The notes under the pieces: generated by a model
Seen by the model: only the letters and a program-made list of their open reading frames with translations
Told to the model about the DNA's origin: nothing
Databases searched by the model: none
Translations under genes and position numbers: made by a program
DNA from: Bog-756 sp963977795
GTDB lineage: Bacteria > Actinomycetota > Acidimicrobiia > Acidimicrobiales > RAAP-2
Assembly: GCA_963977795.1 (NCBI GenBank)
Contig: CAXBRB010000107.1
Location: 1-9,511 of the forward strand
Reading direction: 5' to 3'
Length of the DNA: 9,511 nt
Part shown: in pieces, positions 1-5,908 of the stretch
How the letters are laid out: each line of letters begins with the position of its first letter
How positions within the stretch are numbered: position 1 is the first letter of the stretch

Positions 1-1695
1 GGTCGAGCTGGCGTTGACGTCGATGGACGGGTAGAGCCGCCGCTCGGCCAGACGCCGGTCGAGGCGGAGCTCCATGTTGCCGGTGCCCTTGAACTCCTCG
101 AAGATGACCTCGTCCATCTTGGAGCCGGTCTCCACCAGGGCCGTGGCCAGGATGGTGAGCGAGCCGCCCTCCTCGATGTTGCGGGCCGCGCCGAAGAACT
201 TCTTCGGCGGATAGAGGGCGCCCGAGTCCACGCCGCCGGACATGATCCGGCCGGTGGCCGGCTGGGCCAGGTTGTAGGCGCGGGCCAGGCGGGTGATGCC
301 GTCCAGGATGATGACGACGTCCCGGCCGGTCTCCACCAGGCGCTTGGCCCGCTCGATGGCCAGCTCGGCCACCGCGGTGTGCTCCTCGGAGGGCCGGTCG
401 AAGGTCGAGGCGATGACCTCGCCCCGGACCGACCGGCGCATGTCGGTGACCTCCTCGGGCCGCTCGTCGACCAGGAGGACCATGAGGTGGACGTCGGGGT
501 TGTTGGCCTCGATGGAGTGGGCGATGTGCTTCATCACCGTGGTCTTGCCCGCCTTGGGGGGCGAGACGATCAGGCCGCGCTGGCCCTTGCCGATGGGCGA
601 GAGGAGGTCGACGATGCGGGCCGTCATGTCCTCTTTCTCCCCTGGCATCTCCAGGTGGAGCTTCTGGTCCGGGAAGAGCGGGGTGAGGTCCTCGAACCGG
701 GGCCGGAGCTTGGCCACCTCGGGGTCGAGGCCCGACACGGTGTCGATCTGGACCAGGGCCGGGAACTTCTCCTGTGAGCCGGCCGGCCGGCAGGCCCCCT
801 CGATGGTGTCGCCCTTGCGCAGGGCGAACCGCTTGGCCTGGCTGATGGAGACGTAGACGTCCTTGGCGGACGGGAGGTAGCCCGAGCAGCGCACGAAGCC
901 GTAGCCCTCGTCGCGCAGGTCCAGCAGACCTCGCACCGGGATGGTCTCGCCGGTGTAGGGCTGGTCTGAGCTGCCGTAGCCGACCAGGTCACCATCGGGC
1001 CCCTGGCGGTCCCGGCCCCGGCGGCGGCGGTTGCCCCGGCGGTTGCCCATGTCGTCGTTGCCCTGGTTCTGGTTGCGGTTGCCCTGGTTCTGGTTGCGGT
1101 TGCCCCGCTGACCCTGGTTCTGGTTGCCCTGGTTCTGGTTGCGGTTGCCCCGCTGGCCCTGGCCCTGGTTGTTCTGGTTCTGGTTGTTCTGGTTGCGGTT
1201 GCCCCGCTGGCCCTGGCCACCGTCGCCACCGGACTCGCCGGAGGGGCCGTCGCCGGCCGGGGCGGCCCCGCCGTCACCCGTCGCAGCGCCATCGGACGTT
1301 CCGCCGGAGGCATCGGCGTCACCCTTGCCCGACGACGGCAGGTCGAAGTCGTAGTCGAGCTCGGCGGCCACGTCGGACGTCGATGCCGCGTCGGCCATCG
1401 GGTCGAACGACTGCGCCGGCCGGTTGCGGCGGGCGGGGGCCGGGGCAGGCCCGTCACCGGTCGGGGCGTCGCCGTCGGCCGGGGAGCCATCGGCGGCCTT
1501 GGGCCGGCCACCTCGGGAGGACCGGGCCGGCGCGGCCTCGGCGGTCCCGCCGGTGGCGGCCAGGATGCCGTCGATGATGTCGGCCTTCTTGGTGCGGGTG
1601 TTGGTCTTGACCGACAGGGCCTGGGCGATGGCGTGGAGCTCGTCGCGCTCCTTGCCCTCCAACACTGAGCGCTCGAGCTGCTGTTCCGCAGTCAT
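1..1695 (-). CDS. rho: Transcription termination factor Rho (3' end cut by window edge)
   Basis: Hexameric RNA-dependent ATPase and 5'-3' translocase that terminates transcription of untranslated RNA in the cytoplasm. The 565 visible codons contain a Rho_N/SAP-like helical domain (about residues 1-45), an acidic Gly/Ala/Asp-rich linker (46-157), an Asn/Gln/Arg/Gly tract (about 158-232), the cold-shock-like RNA-binding domain from about residue 247 (YTGETIPVRGLLDL), and the ATPase core. Seen in the core: Walker A PPKAGKT with Lys384, LLVDERPEEVTDM, Walker B VVIILDGITRLARAYN, the Q-loop SGGVDSGALYPPKKFFGAARN region, and EEFKGTGNME. The sequence stops at SIDVNASST; by comparison with E. coli Rho (419 aa) about 55-60 residues are missing. 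The ATG at 1695 is chosen because GAGGA lies 5 nt upstream and the product begins with a normal Rho_N domain. The linker and basic tract are typical of actinobacterial Rho. Gly466 replaces the Ser common in Walker B. rho has its own promoter and leader. Confidence -1.
   Translation of the reverse strand, partial: MTAEQQLERSVLEGKERDELHAIAQALSVKTNTRTKKADIIDGILAATGGTAEAAPARSSRGGRPKAADGSPADGDAPTGDGPAPAPARRNRPAQSFDPMADAASTSDVAAELDYDFDLPSSGKGDADASGGTSDGAATGDGGAAPAGDGPSGESGGDGGQGQRGNRNQNNQNQNNQGQGQRGNRNQNQGNQNQGQRGNRNQNQGNRNQNQGNDDMGNRRGNRRRRGRDRQGPDGDLVGYGSSDQPYTGETIPVRGLLDLRDEGYGFVRCSGYLPSAKDVYVSISQAKRFALRKGDTIEGACRPAGSQEKFPALVQIDTVSGLDPEVAKLRPRFEDLTPLFPDQKLHLEMPGEKEDMTARIVDLLSPIGKGQRGLIVSPPKAGKTTVMKHIAHSIEANNPDVHLMVLLVDERPEEVTDMRRSVRGEVIASTFDRPSEEHTAVAELAIERAKRLVETGRDVVIILDGITRLARAYNLAQPATGRIMSGGVDSGALYPPKKFFGAARNIEEGGSLTILATALVETGSKMDEVIFEEFKGTGNMELRLDRRLAERRLYPSIDVNASST
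1090..1209 (-). repeat. Repeat tract in rho coding the Asn/Gln/Arg/Gly-rich insertion
   Basis: An identical 21 bp word (plus strand CTGGTTGCGGTT continuing to GCCCCGCTG) occurs at 1090-1110, 1135-1155 and 1189-1209. The spacings are 45 and 54 bp, both multiples of 9, and the space between is filled by related 9 bp units of the TTCTGGTTG type. It encodes three GQRGNRNQN blocks separated by NQ/GN units. The flanking sequence (1015-1089) continues as imperfect, more Arg-rich repeats. Basic Asn/Arg-rich insertions ahead of the primary RNA-binding domain are known in high-GC Rho proteins such as those of Micrococcus and mycobacteria, where they aid RNA binding. Because units are multiples of three, length changes would keep the frame. 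Confidence -1.
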
Positions 1696-1718
1696 CGGCT
1701 TCCTCGTTTCAGCAGGTA

Positions 1719-1749
1719 CTGGTGGGGCGGGCTCCGCACCCGCCACCAG
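1719..1749 (-). promoter_or_regulatory. Hairpin just upstream of the rho ribosome binding site
   Basis: In the rho sense strand, CTGGTGG and CCACCAG form a 7 bp stem. It continues, after a 2-nt bulge, as CGGG/CCCG (4 bp), closing a 7-nt TGCGGAG loop. The hairpin ends 23 nt before the rho ATG, and the Shine-Dalgarno GAGGA lies between the two. It could influence ribosome access or be a Rho pause point in an autogenous circuit; that role is inference. There is no T-tract, so a plain intrinsic terminator is unlikely. Confidence -1.
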
Positions 1750-1777
1750 GGGGATACAGGGGAAGGGGAGGCAGGGC
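1748..1777 (-). promoter_or_regulatory. C-rich, G-poor rut-like segment in the rho leader
   Basis: Read in the rho sense, this 30-nt stretch has 19 C, 7 T, 3 G and 1 A, with runs CCTCCCCTTCCCC and TATCCCCC. Such a C over G excess is striking in a region where G and C are otherwise balanced. It is the composition Rho's primary site prefers (YC dinucleotides). It is untranslated unless a leader ORF is used and sits directly before the RBS hairpin. E. coli rho is known to be autoregulated by Rho-dependent termination in its leader; that this element does the same is inference. Confidence -1.
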
Positions 1778-1856
1778 GCCGAAGTCGGCTCGGTTCGAGC
1801 ACTCCCCCCGTCGCCGGACGCGGGCTGGTCGAAGCGGTCGATCCAGGATCCCGCCC

Positions 1857-1879
1857 GCAGGCCCGATCGGGCGAACTGC
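1857..1879 (-). promoter_or_regulatory. Stem-loop near the 5' end of the predicted rho leader
   Basis: The sense strand reads GCAG-TTC-GCCC-GATC-GGGC-CTGC. This is an 8 bp stem with a 3-nt bulge and a GATC tetraloop, built on the perfect 12 bp palindrome GCCCGATCGGGC at 1861-1872. It starts about 11 nt after the predicted transcription start. A second small palindrome, GATCCAGGATC on the plus strand, lies at 1840-1850. The leader is therefore strongly structured at its 5' end. It may stabilise the RNA or take part in control of rho; no known riboswitch is recognised. Confidence -1.
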
Positions 1880-1897
1880 GGAAGCGAAGGTGTCCCT

Positions 1898-1927
1898 AGT
1901 GTACCCGCTGGCCGGGCGGGGCGGCAA
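1898..1927 (-). promoter_or_regulatory. Predicted sigma-70-type promoter of rho
   Basis: On the minus strand TTGCCG (1922-1927) is followed by an 18-nt spacer and TACACT (1898-1903), good matches to primary-sigma -35 and -10 elements in a region otherwise poor in A/T. The predicted start is near 1891, giving a leader of about 195 nt before the rho ATG. It lies downstream of the hairpin after thrC, so rho can be transcribed independently of the threonine genes. Confidence -1.
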
Positions 1928-1951
1928 CCACCCGACAACCCCCGGATCTGG

Positions 1952-1989
1952 ACCCCGGGGCGCTCGCAGTTCGAGGTGCGGCCCGGGGT
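1952..1989 (-). terminator. Terminator-like hairpin after thrC
   Basis: Starting 10 nt after the thrC stop, ACCCCGGG pairs exactly with CCCGGGGT (1952-1959 with 1982-1989) around a 22-nt loop. That loop itself contains a CTCG/CGAG mini-stem. No T-run follows, as is common for hairpin terminators of high-GC actinobacteria. It lies between the thrC stop and the rho promoter, which fits an end to the hom-thrC transcript; read-through into rho cannot be excluded. Confidence -1.
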
Positions 1990-1999
1990 GCTGGGCGAC

Positions 2000-3091
2000 T
2001 CAGGCCAGGCCGAGCTCGTCCAGGACGGCCGGGAGGGTGGCGTCCACCACGGTGGGCACCTGGATCTGGCTGATGGCGATGTCCGGGTCCTTCAGGCCGT
2101 GGCCGGTCAGGACGCACACCACCGTCGAGCCGGGCCCGAGCCCGTCGGGCAGGCCGTAGGTGAGGAGCCCGGCCACCGAGGCGGCCGAGGCCGGCTCGCA
2201 GAAGACCGACTCCTCCTGGGCCAGGAACCGGTAGGCCTCGAGGATCTGCTCGTCGGTCACCGCGGCGATCCCGCCGCCCGACTCGGAGGCCGCCGAGGTG
2301 GCCCCGTACCAGCTCGCCGGGTTGCCGATCCGGATGGCCGTGGCCACGGTGTCAGGGTGCTCGATGGGGTGGCCGGCCACGATGGGGGCCGCCCCGGCCG
2401 CCTGGAAGCCGTGCATCCGGGGCAGGCGGGTGGACCGGCCGGCCTCCTTGAACTCGAGGTAGCCCTTCCAGTAGGCGGTGATGTTGCCGGCGTTGCCCAC
2501 TGGGATGCAGTGGAGGTCGGGGGCGTCGCCCAGCTGGTCGACGATCTCGAACGCCCCGGACTTCTGGCCCTCGATCCGGTAGGGGTTGACCGAGTTCACC
2601 ACCGTCACCGGCGCCTTCTCGCCCAGCTCCCGGACGATGGTGAGGGCCTGGTCGAAGTTGCCCCGCAGCTGGAGGACCCGGGAGCCGTGGATCAGCGCCT
2701 GGGCCAGCTTGCCCAGGGCGATGTACCCCTCCGGGATGAGCACGGCGCTGGTCAGGCCGGCCCGGGCGGCGAAGGCCGCCGCCGACGCCGAGGTGTTGCC
2801 GGTCGAGGCGCAGACCACCGCCTTGGCGCCCTCCTCCACGGCCTTGGAGATGGCCATGGTCATCCCCCGGTCCTTGAAGGAGCCGGTGGGGTTGGCCCCC
2901 TCGACCTTGAGCAGGACCCGGGCGCCCACCCGGGCCGACAGCCGGGGCGCCTCGATGAGCGGGGTGCCCCCCTCCAGCAGGCTCACCACCGGCGTGGCGT
3001 CGGTCACCGGCAGGAAGTCGCGGTACTCCTCGATGACGCCCCGCCAGCGCAGCGACCGGGTCGCGCAGGGGCAGGGCCCTCCGCCGCTCAC
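2000..3091 (-). CDS. thrC: Threonine synthase
   Basis: PLP enzyme converting O-phospho-L-homoserine to L-threonine, the last step of threonine synthesis, in the cytoplasm. The 363-residue product matches actinobacterial threonine synthases end to end and is similar in length to the M. tuberculosis protein (about 360). Visible landmarks are GVIEEYRDFLPV near the N-terminus, LLEGGTPLI, the PLP lysine Lys73 in NPTGSFKDRGMT, CASTGNTSASAAA, NSVNPYRIEGQK, the PLP-phosphate loop PVGNAGNITAYWKGY, EPASAASVAGLL and a DELGLA C-terminus. The GTG at 3091 is chosen because its GTGA overlaps the hom stop, and the next GTG would remove the conserved GVIxxYRDxLPV start. GGGGA precedes it by 4 nt. The first 18 residues, with two Cys and several Arg, are poorly conserved. 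No homoserine kinase gene accompanies it, so the source of its substrate is not visible here. Confidence -1.
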   Translation of the reverse strand: MSGGGPCPCATRSLRWRGVIEEYRDFLPVTDATPVVSLLEGGTPLIEAPRLSARVGARVLLKVEGANPTGSFKDRGMTMAISKAVEEGAKAVVCASTGNTSASAAAFAARAGLTSAVLIPEGYIALGKLAQALIHGSRVLQLRGNFDQALTIVRELGEKAPVTVVNSVNPYRIEGQKSGAFEIVDQLGDAPDLHCIPVGNAGNITAYWKGYLEFKEAGRSTRLPRMHGFQAAGAAPIVAGHPIEHPDTVATAIRIGNPASWYGATSAASESGGGIAAVTDEQILEAYRFLAQEESVFCEPASAASVAGLLTYGLPDGLGPGSTVVCVLTGHGLKDPDIAISQIQVPTVVDATLPAVLDELGLA

Positions 3092-4440
3092 GCCGTCCCC
3101 GCGATCCGCATCACGCCTCCGATCCGCTGGAGCGAGTCCAGCCCCTCCAGGTCGGCCAGGGTGGCCCGGACGTCGCCCTCGCGTGCCCCGTGGGTCACGA
3201 AGGTCAGCCGGGCCCCGTCGTCGGCGCCGCCCGGGCCGGCGGACCGCGCCTCCTGCTCCATCGAGCGGATGGAGACCCCGTGGGCGCCGAAGGCCGCTGT
3301 CACCTCGGCCAGCACCCCGGGCCGGTCGGTCACGTCCAGGCTGATGCAGAACCCGGCCACCAGGTCGTCGGCGTCCAGCAGGTGGGCCGGCTGGCGGTCG
3401 GGGGCGGGGGCCGTGGTCCCGGCCAGGAGGTTGCGGGTGGCGTCGATCACGTCGCCCACCACCGCGCTGGCCGTGGGCAGGCCGCCGGCCCCCTGGCCGT
3501 ACAGCATCAGCTCGCCGGCCGCCTCCCCTTCGATGAACACGGCGTTGAAGGCGTCGCGCACGCCGGCCAGCGGATGGGCCTCGGGCACCAGGGCCGGGTG
3601 GACCCGGACCGAGAGGCTGTCCTCGCCGACCCGCTCGACGATGGCCAGGAGCTTGATCACGTACCCGAACCGGCGGGCGAAGTCGACGTCCTCGGCGGTC
3701 ACCGACGAGATCCCCTCGCACAGCACGGCGTCGCCGGCCACGTCGTAGCCGAAGGCCACGCCGGCCAGGATGGCCGCCTTGGCCGCGGCGTCGTGGCCCT
3801 CCACATCGGCCGTCGGGTCCCGCTCGGCCAGGCCCAGGGCCTGGGCCTCGGCCAGCACGGCGGCGTAGTCGGCCCCCTGCTCGCCCATCTTGGTGAGGAT
3901 GTAGTTGGTCGTCCCGTTCACGATGCCCATGACCCGGCGGATGCGCTCGCCGGTGAGGGACTCCCGCAGGGCCCGGACCAGGGGGATGGCGCCGGCCACG
4001 GCTGCCTCGTAGAGGAGGTCGACGCCCCGGTCGCGGGCCAGCGCCCGCAGGGCCACCCCGTCGGCCGAGGCCAGGAGGGCCTTGTTGGCCGTCACCACGG
4101 GCCGGCCAGCATCGAGCGCCGTCCGCACCAGGGTCCCGGCCGGCTCCAGCCCGCCCATCAGCTCGACCACCACGTTGACCGAGGGGTCGGCCAACAGGGC
4201 CGCAGCGTCGTCGGTCAGGAGCTCCCGGGGCACATGGTCCGGCCGGGGGGCGGCCAGGTCCGACACGGCGATGCCGGCCAGCTCGAGGCGGGCGCCGGCC
4301 TGGACGGCCAGGGCGTCGGCCCGGTCCTGGAGGATCCCCACCAGGGCGGCGCCCACGTTGCCGCAGCCCAGGACGGCGACCCGGACGACGCGCTCGCCCG
4401 GCTCGGCGCCGGCGGGCGGGGTGGGGGCGGCAGAGGTCAC
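3088..4440 (-). CDS. hom: Homoserine dehydrogenase with C-terminal ACT domain
   Basis: Reduces aspartate 4-semialdehyde to homoserine with NAD(P)H, the branch to threonine and methionine. The 450-residue product has a Rossmann motif VAVLGCGNVG (GCGNVG at 25-30), the catalytic-domain segment AAVAGAIPLVRAL, VMGIVNGTTNYILTKM, and the family signature ending DPTADVEGHDAAAK (Lys221). A C-terminal ACT domain covers about residues 360-450 (FCISLDVTDRPGVLAEVTAAF, GVSIRSMEQE). In the family this domain carries feedback inhibition by threonine. It is monofunctional: there is no aspartokinase domain. The GTG at 4440 is chosen because a TAGCGT -10 box lies exactly 6 nt upstream, which suits a leaderless mRNA, and the Rossmann fold starts about 20 residues later. 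No Shine-Dalgarno is visible. It overlaps thrC by 4 bp, so the two are probably translationally coupled. Confidence -1.
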   Translation of the reverse strand: MTSAAPTPPAGAEPGERVVRVAVLGCGNVGAALVGILQDRADALAVQAGARLELAGIAVSDLAAPRPDHVPRELLTDDAAALLADPSVNVVVELMGGLEPAGTLVRTALDAGRPVVTANKALLASADGVALRALARDRGVDLLYEAAVAGAIPLVRALRESLTGERIRRVMGIVNGTTNYILTKMGEQGADYAAVLAEAQALGLAERDPTADVEGHDAAAKAAILAGVAFGYDVAGDAVLCEGISSVTAEDVDFARRFGYVIKLLAIVERVGEDSLSVRVHPALVPEAHPLAGVRDAFNAVFIEGEAAGELMLYGQGAGGLPTASAVVGDVIDATRNLLAGTTAPAPDRQPAHLLDADDLVAGFCISLDVTDRPGVLAEVTAAFGAHGVSIRSMEQEARSAGPGGADDGARLTFVTHGAREGDVRATLADLEGLDSLQRIGGVMRIAGTA

Positions 4441-4446
4441 CCGGTC

Positions 4447-4452
4447 ACGCTA
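4447..4452 (-). promoter_or_regulatory. -10 element for a leaderless hom transcript
   Basis: On the minus strand TAGCGT fits the actinobacterial TANNNT -10 consensus and is followed by exactly 6 nt (GACCGG) and then the hom GTG. The usual -10 to start distance would place transcription initiation at or next to the G of GTG. No Shine-Dalgarno precedes the GTG, which agrees with leaderless translation, common in Actinobacteria. No convincing -35 is seen; the expected position overlaps the TGGGCG/CGCCCA inverted repeat at 4458-4471. Confidence -1.
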
Positions 4453-4457
4453 CCGCC

Positions 4458-4490
4458 TGGGCGGACGCCCACGGGAGCCCCGGCCGGGGC
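4458..4490. repeat. Two inverted repeats upstream of the hom -10 box
   Basis: TGGGCGGACGCCCA (4458-4471; 6 bp arms, 2-nt centre) and the perfect 14 bp palindrome GCCCCGGCCGGGGC (4477-4490) stand side by side just upstream of the predicted hom -10. They cover the place where a -35 or an operator would be. They could bind a dimeric regulator of threonine synthesis. In DNA this GC-rich short palindromes also arise by chance, so confidence is low. Confidence -1.
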
Positions 4491-4518
4491 CGCCACGCAC
4501 CTGCACCTGGGGGCGGAC

Positions 4519-4536
4519 GGGGGCGTCGGTGCCCCC
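4519..4536 (-). terminator. Terminator-like hairpin after lysA
   Basis: Sense GGGGGC-ACCGAC-GCCCCC forms a perfect 6 bp G:C stem with a 6-nt loop, starting 22 nt after the lysA stop. There is no T-tract. An alternative pairing, CGTCGG with CCGACG, overlaps it. It would separate the argS-lysA transcript from hom-thrC, fitting the separate hom promoter; whether it stops RNA polymerase fully is uncertain. Confidence -1.
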
Positions 4537-4558
4537 TCCCCCGCCGACGCGCCCCGGT

Positions 4559-5908
4559 TCAGACGTCGAGGCGGACCAGGTCGTCCAAGGTCTCCCGGCG
4601 CACCACCACCCGGGCCGCACCGTCGGCCACGAAGACCACGGCCGGGCGGGGGACCTTGTTGTAGTTGGAGGCCATGGCGTGGCCGTAGGCCCCGGTGACC
4701 GGGGTGCACAGGATGTCGTCGACAGCGGTGCCCTCGGGCACGAAGGCGTCGGCCACCACCACGTCGCCCGTCTCGCAGTGCTTGCCCACCACCCGCACGC
4801 CCACTGGCCGGGGGGCGTCGGCGCACCGGGGCAGGAAGGCCTCGTACCCGCTGCCGTAGAGGACGGGCCGGGGGTTGTCGCTCATCCCGCCGTCGACAGC
4901 CAGGTAAGTGCGGTGGCCGGGCACGTCCTTGACCGTGCCGACTCGGTAGAGGGTGACCCCGGCGGCGGCCACGATGGACCGGCCGGGCTCGGCGGTGACC
5001 CGCACGTCGGCAGCGATCCCGGCCTCCCGGCAGGCCGCCCGCACCGAGTCGGCCCACCCAGCCATGTCCGGGGCCTCCTCGCCGTTGACGTAGGCCACGC
5101 CGAGGCCGCCGCCCACGACCAGCTCGGGCAGGCCGAGGGGGGCGAAGAAGTCGGCCAGCACGTGGATGGCCTGGGCGAAGGGGGCCAGGGCGAAGACCTG
5201 GCTGCCCAGGTGGGCGTGGATGCCCACGAACTCCACGACGCCCCGGGCGTCCAGGTCGGCAAGGCGTGTCACGGCTCGGGCCGCCGCCCCCGAGGCCAGG
5301 CCGAAGCCGAACTTGGAGTCCTCCTGGCCGGTGCGCACGAACTCGTGGGTGTGGACCTCGACGCCGGGGGTGATCCGGGCCAGGACCCGGGGCCGCCACC
5401 GGGGCGGGGCGGCGCCGTCCTCGGGCGAGCCGTCCAGCTCGGGCGGGTCGGCCACCAGGGCCTCGAGGCGGTCGATCTCGTCGAAGGAGTCGACGACGAT
5501 TCGTCCGACCCCGACCGAGAGGGCGGCGGCCAGCTCGGCCGTCGACTTGTTGTTCCCGTGGAGGACCAGCCGCCCGGCGGGGACCCCGGCGGCCAGGGCC
5601 ACGTGGAGCTCGCCGCCGGTGGCCACGTCCAGGCACATCCCCTCCTCGTGGGCCAGCCGGGCCATGGCCAGGCAGAGGAAGGCCTTGGTGGCATAGGCCA
5701 CGCCGTCACCCCAGGCGGCCACCGCCTCCCGGCAGGCGGCCCGGAGGTGGGCCTCGTCATAGACGAAGAGGGGCGTGCCGTGGGCCTCGGCCAGCTCCAC
5801 AAGGTCGCAGCCGCCGATGGCCAGGCGGCCGTCGGGGCCGACCTCGGCGGTGCGGGGCAGGAGCGACCGGTCCACCGGGCCGTCGGGCGGTGGCGGTGCG
5901 GTGCTCAC
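4559..5908 (-). CDS. lysA: Diaminopimelate decarboxylase
   Basis: PLP-dependent fold-III (alanine-racemase-like barrel) enzyme that decarboxylates meso-diaminopimelate to L-lysine, the last step of lysine synthesis. The 449-residue product is of normal family length. The PLP lysine is Lys75 in GVAYATKAFLC. Further landmarks are CLDVATGGELHVAL, HGNNKS, the segment around EDSKFGFG, GIHAHLGSQVF, VVGGGLGVAYV, EPGRSIVAAAG, VDGGMSDNPRP, and the substrate-binding/catalytic Cys378 in HCETGD, followed by GAYGHAMASNYN near the C-terminus. GTG at 5908 is preferred because it overlaps the argS stop as GTGA and GAGG lies 4 nt upstream; an open frame runs further upstream but only inside argS. The pairing argS-lysA is conserved in Corynebacterium and Mycobacterium, where in C. 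glutamicum the operon responds to arginine and lysine. I see no such operator here. Confidence -1.
   Translation of the reverse strand: MSTAPPPPDGPVDRSLLPRTAEVGPDGRLAIGGCDLVELAEAHGTPLFVYDEAHLRAACREAVAAWGDGVAYATKAFLCLAMARLAHEEGMCLDVATGGELHVALAAGVPAGRLVLHGNNKSTAELAAALSVGVGRIVVDSFDEIDRLEALVADPPELDGSPEDGAAPPRWRPRVLARITPGVEVHTHEFVRTGQEDSKFGFGLASGAAARAVTRLADLDARGVVEFVGIHAHLGSQVFALAPFAQAIHVLADFFAPLGLPELVVGGGLGVAYVNGEEAPDMAGWADSVRAACREAGIAADVRVTAEPGRSIVAAAGVTLYRVGTVKDVPGHRTYLAVDGGMSDNPRPVLYGSGYEAFLPRCADAPRPVGVRVVGKHCETGDVVVADAFVPEGTAVDDILCTPVTGAYGHAMASNYNKVPRPAVVFVADGAARVVVRRETLDDLVRLDV

Noticed and set aside
1090..1209. CRISPR-like regularly spaced repeats
   Set aside because: The 21 bp copies lie inside the rho reading frame, are separated by related low-complexity units of 24 and 33 bp, and encode a known type of Rho insertion.
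1719..1749. Known riboswitch or T-box in the rho or hom leaders
   Set aside because: No recognisable riboswitch core or T-box sequence is present; the structures are simple stem-loops.
2000..3721. Extending thrC upstream to a 573-codon protein
   Set aside because: The extra N-terminal 200 or so residues are an Arg/Gly-rich shadow of hom. The conserved threonine synthase begins right after the GTGA overlap at 3091.
1424..3748. A 774-codon open frame on the plus strand across rho and thrC
   Set aside because: It is antisense to two clearly recognised genes, and its product is a low-complexity Gly/Arg/Pro/Ala sequence. Such frames arise at very high GC with strong third-position bias.
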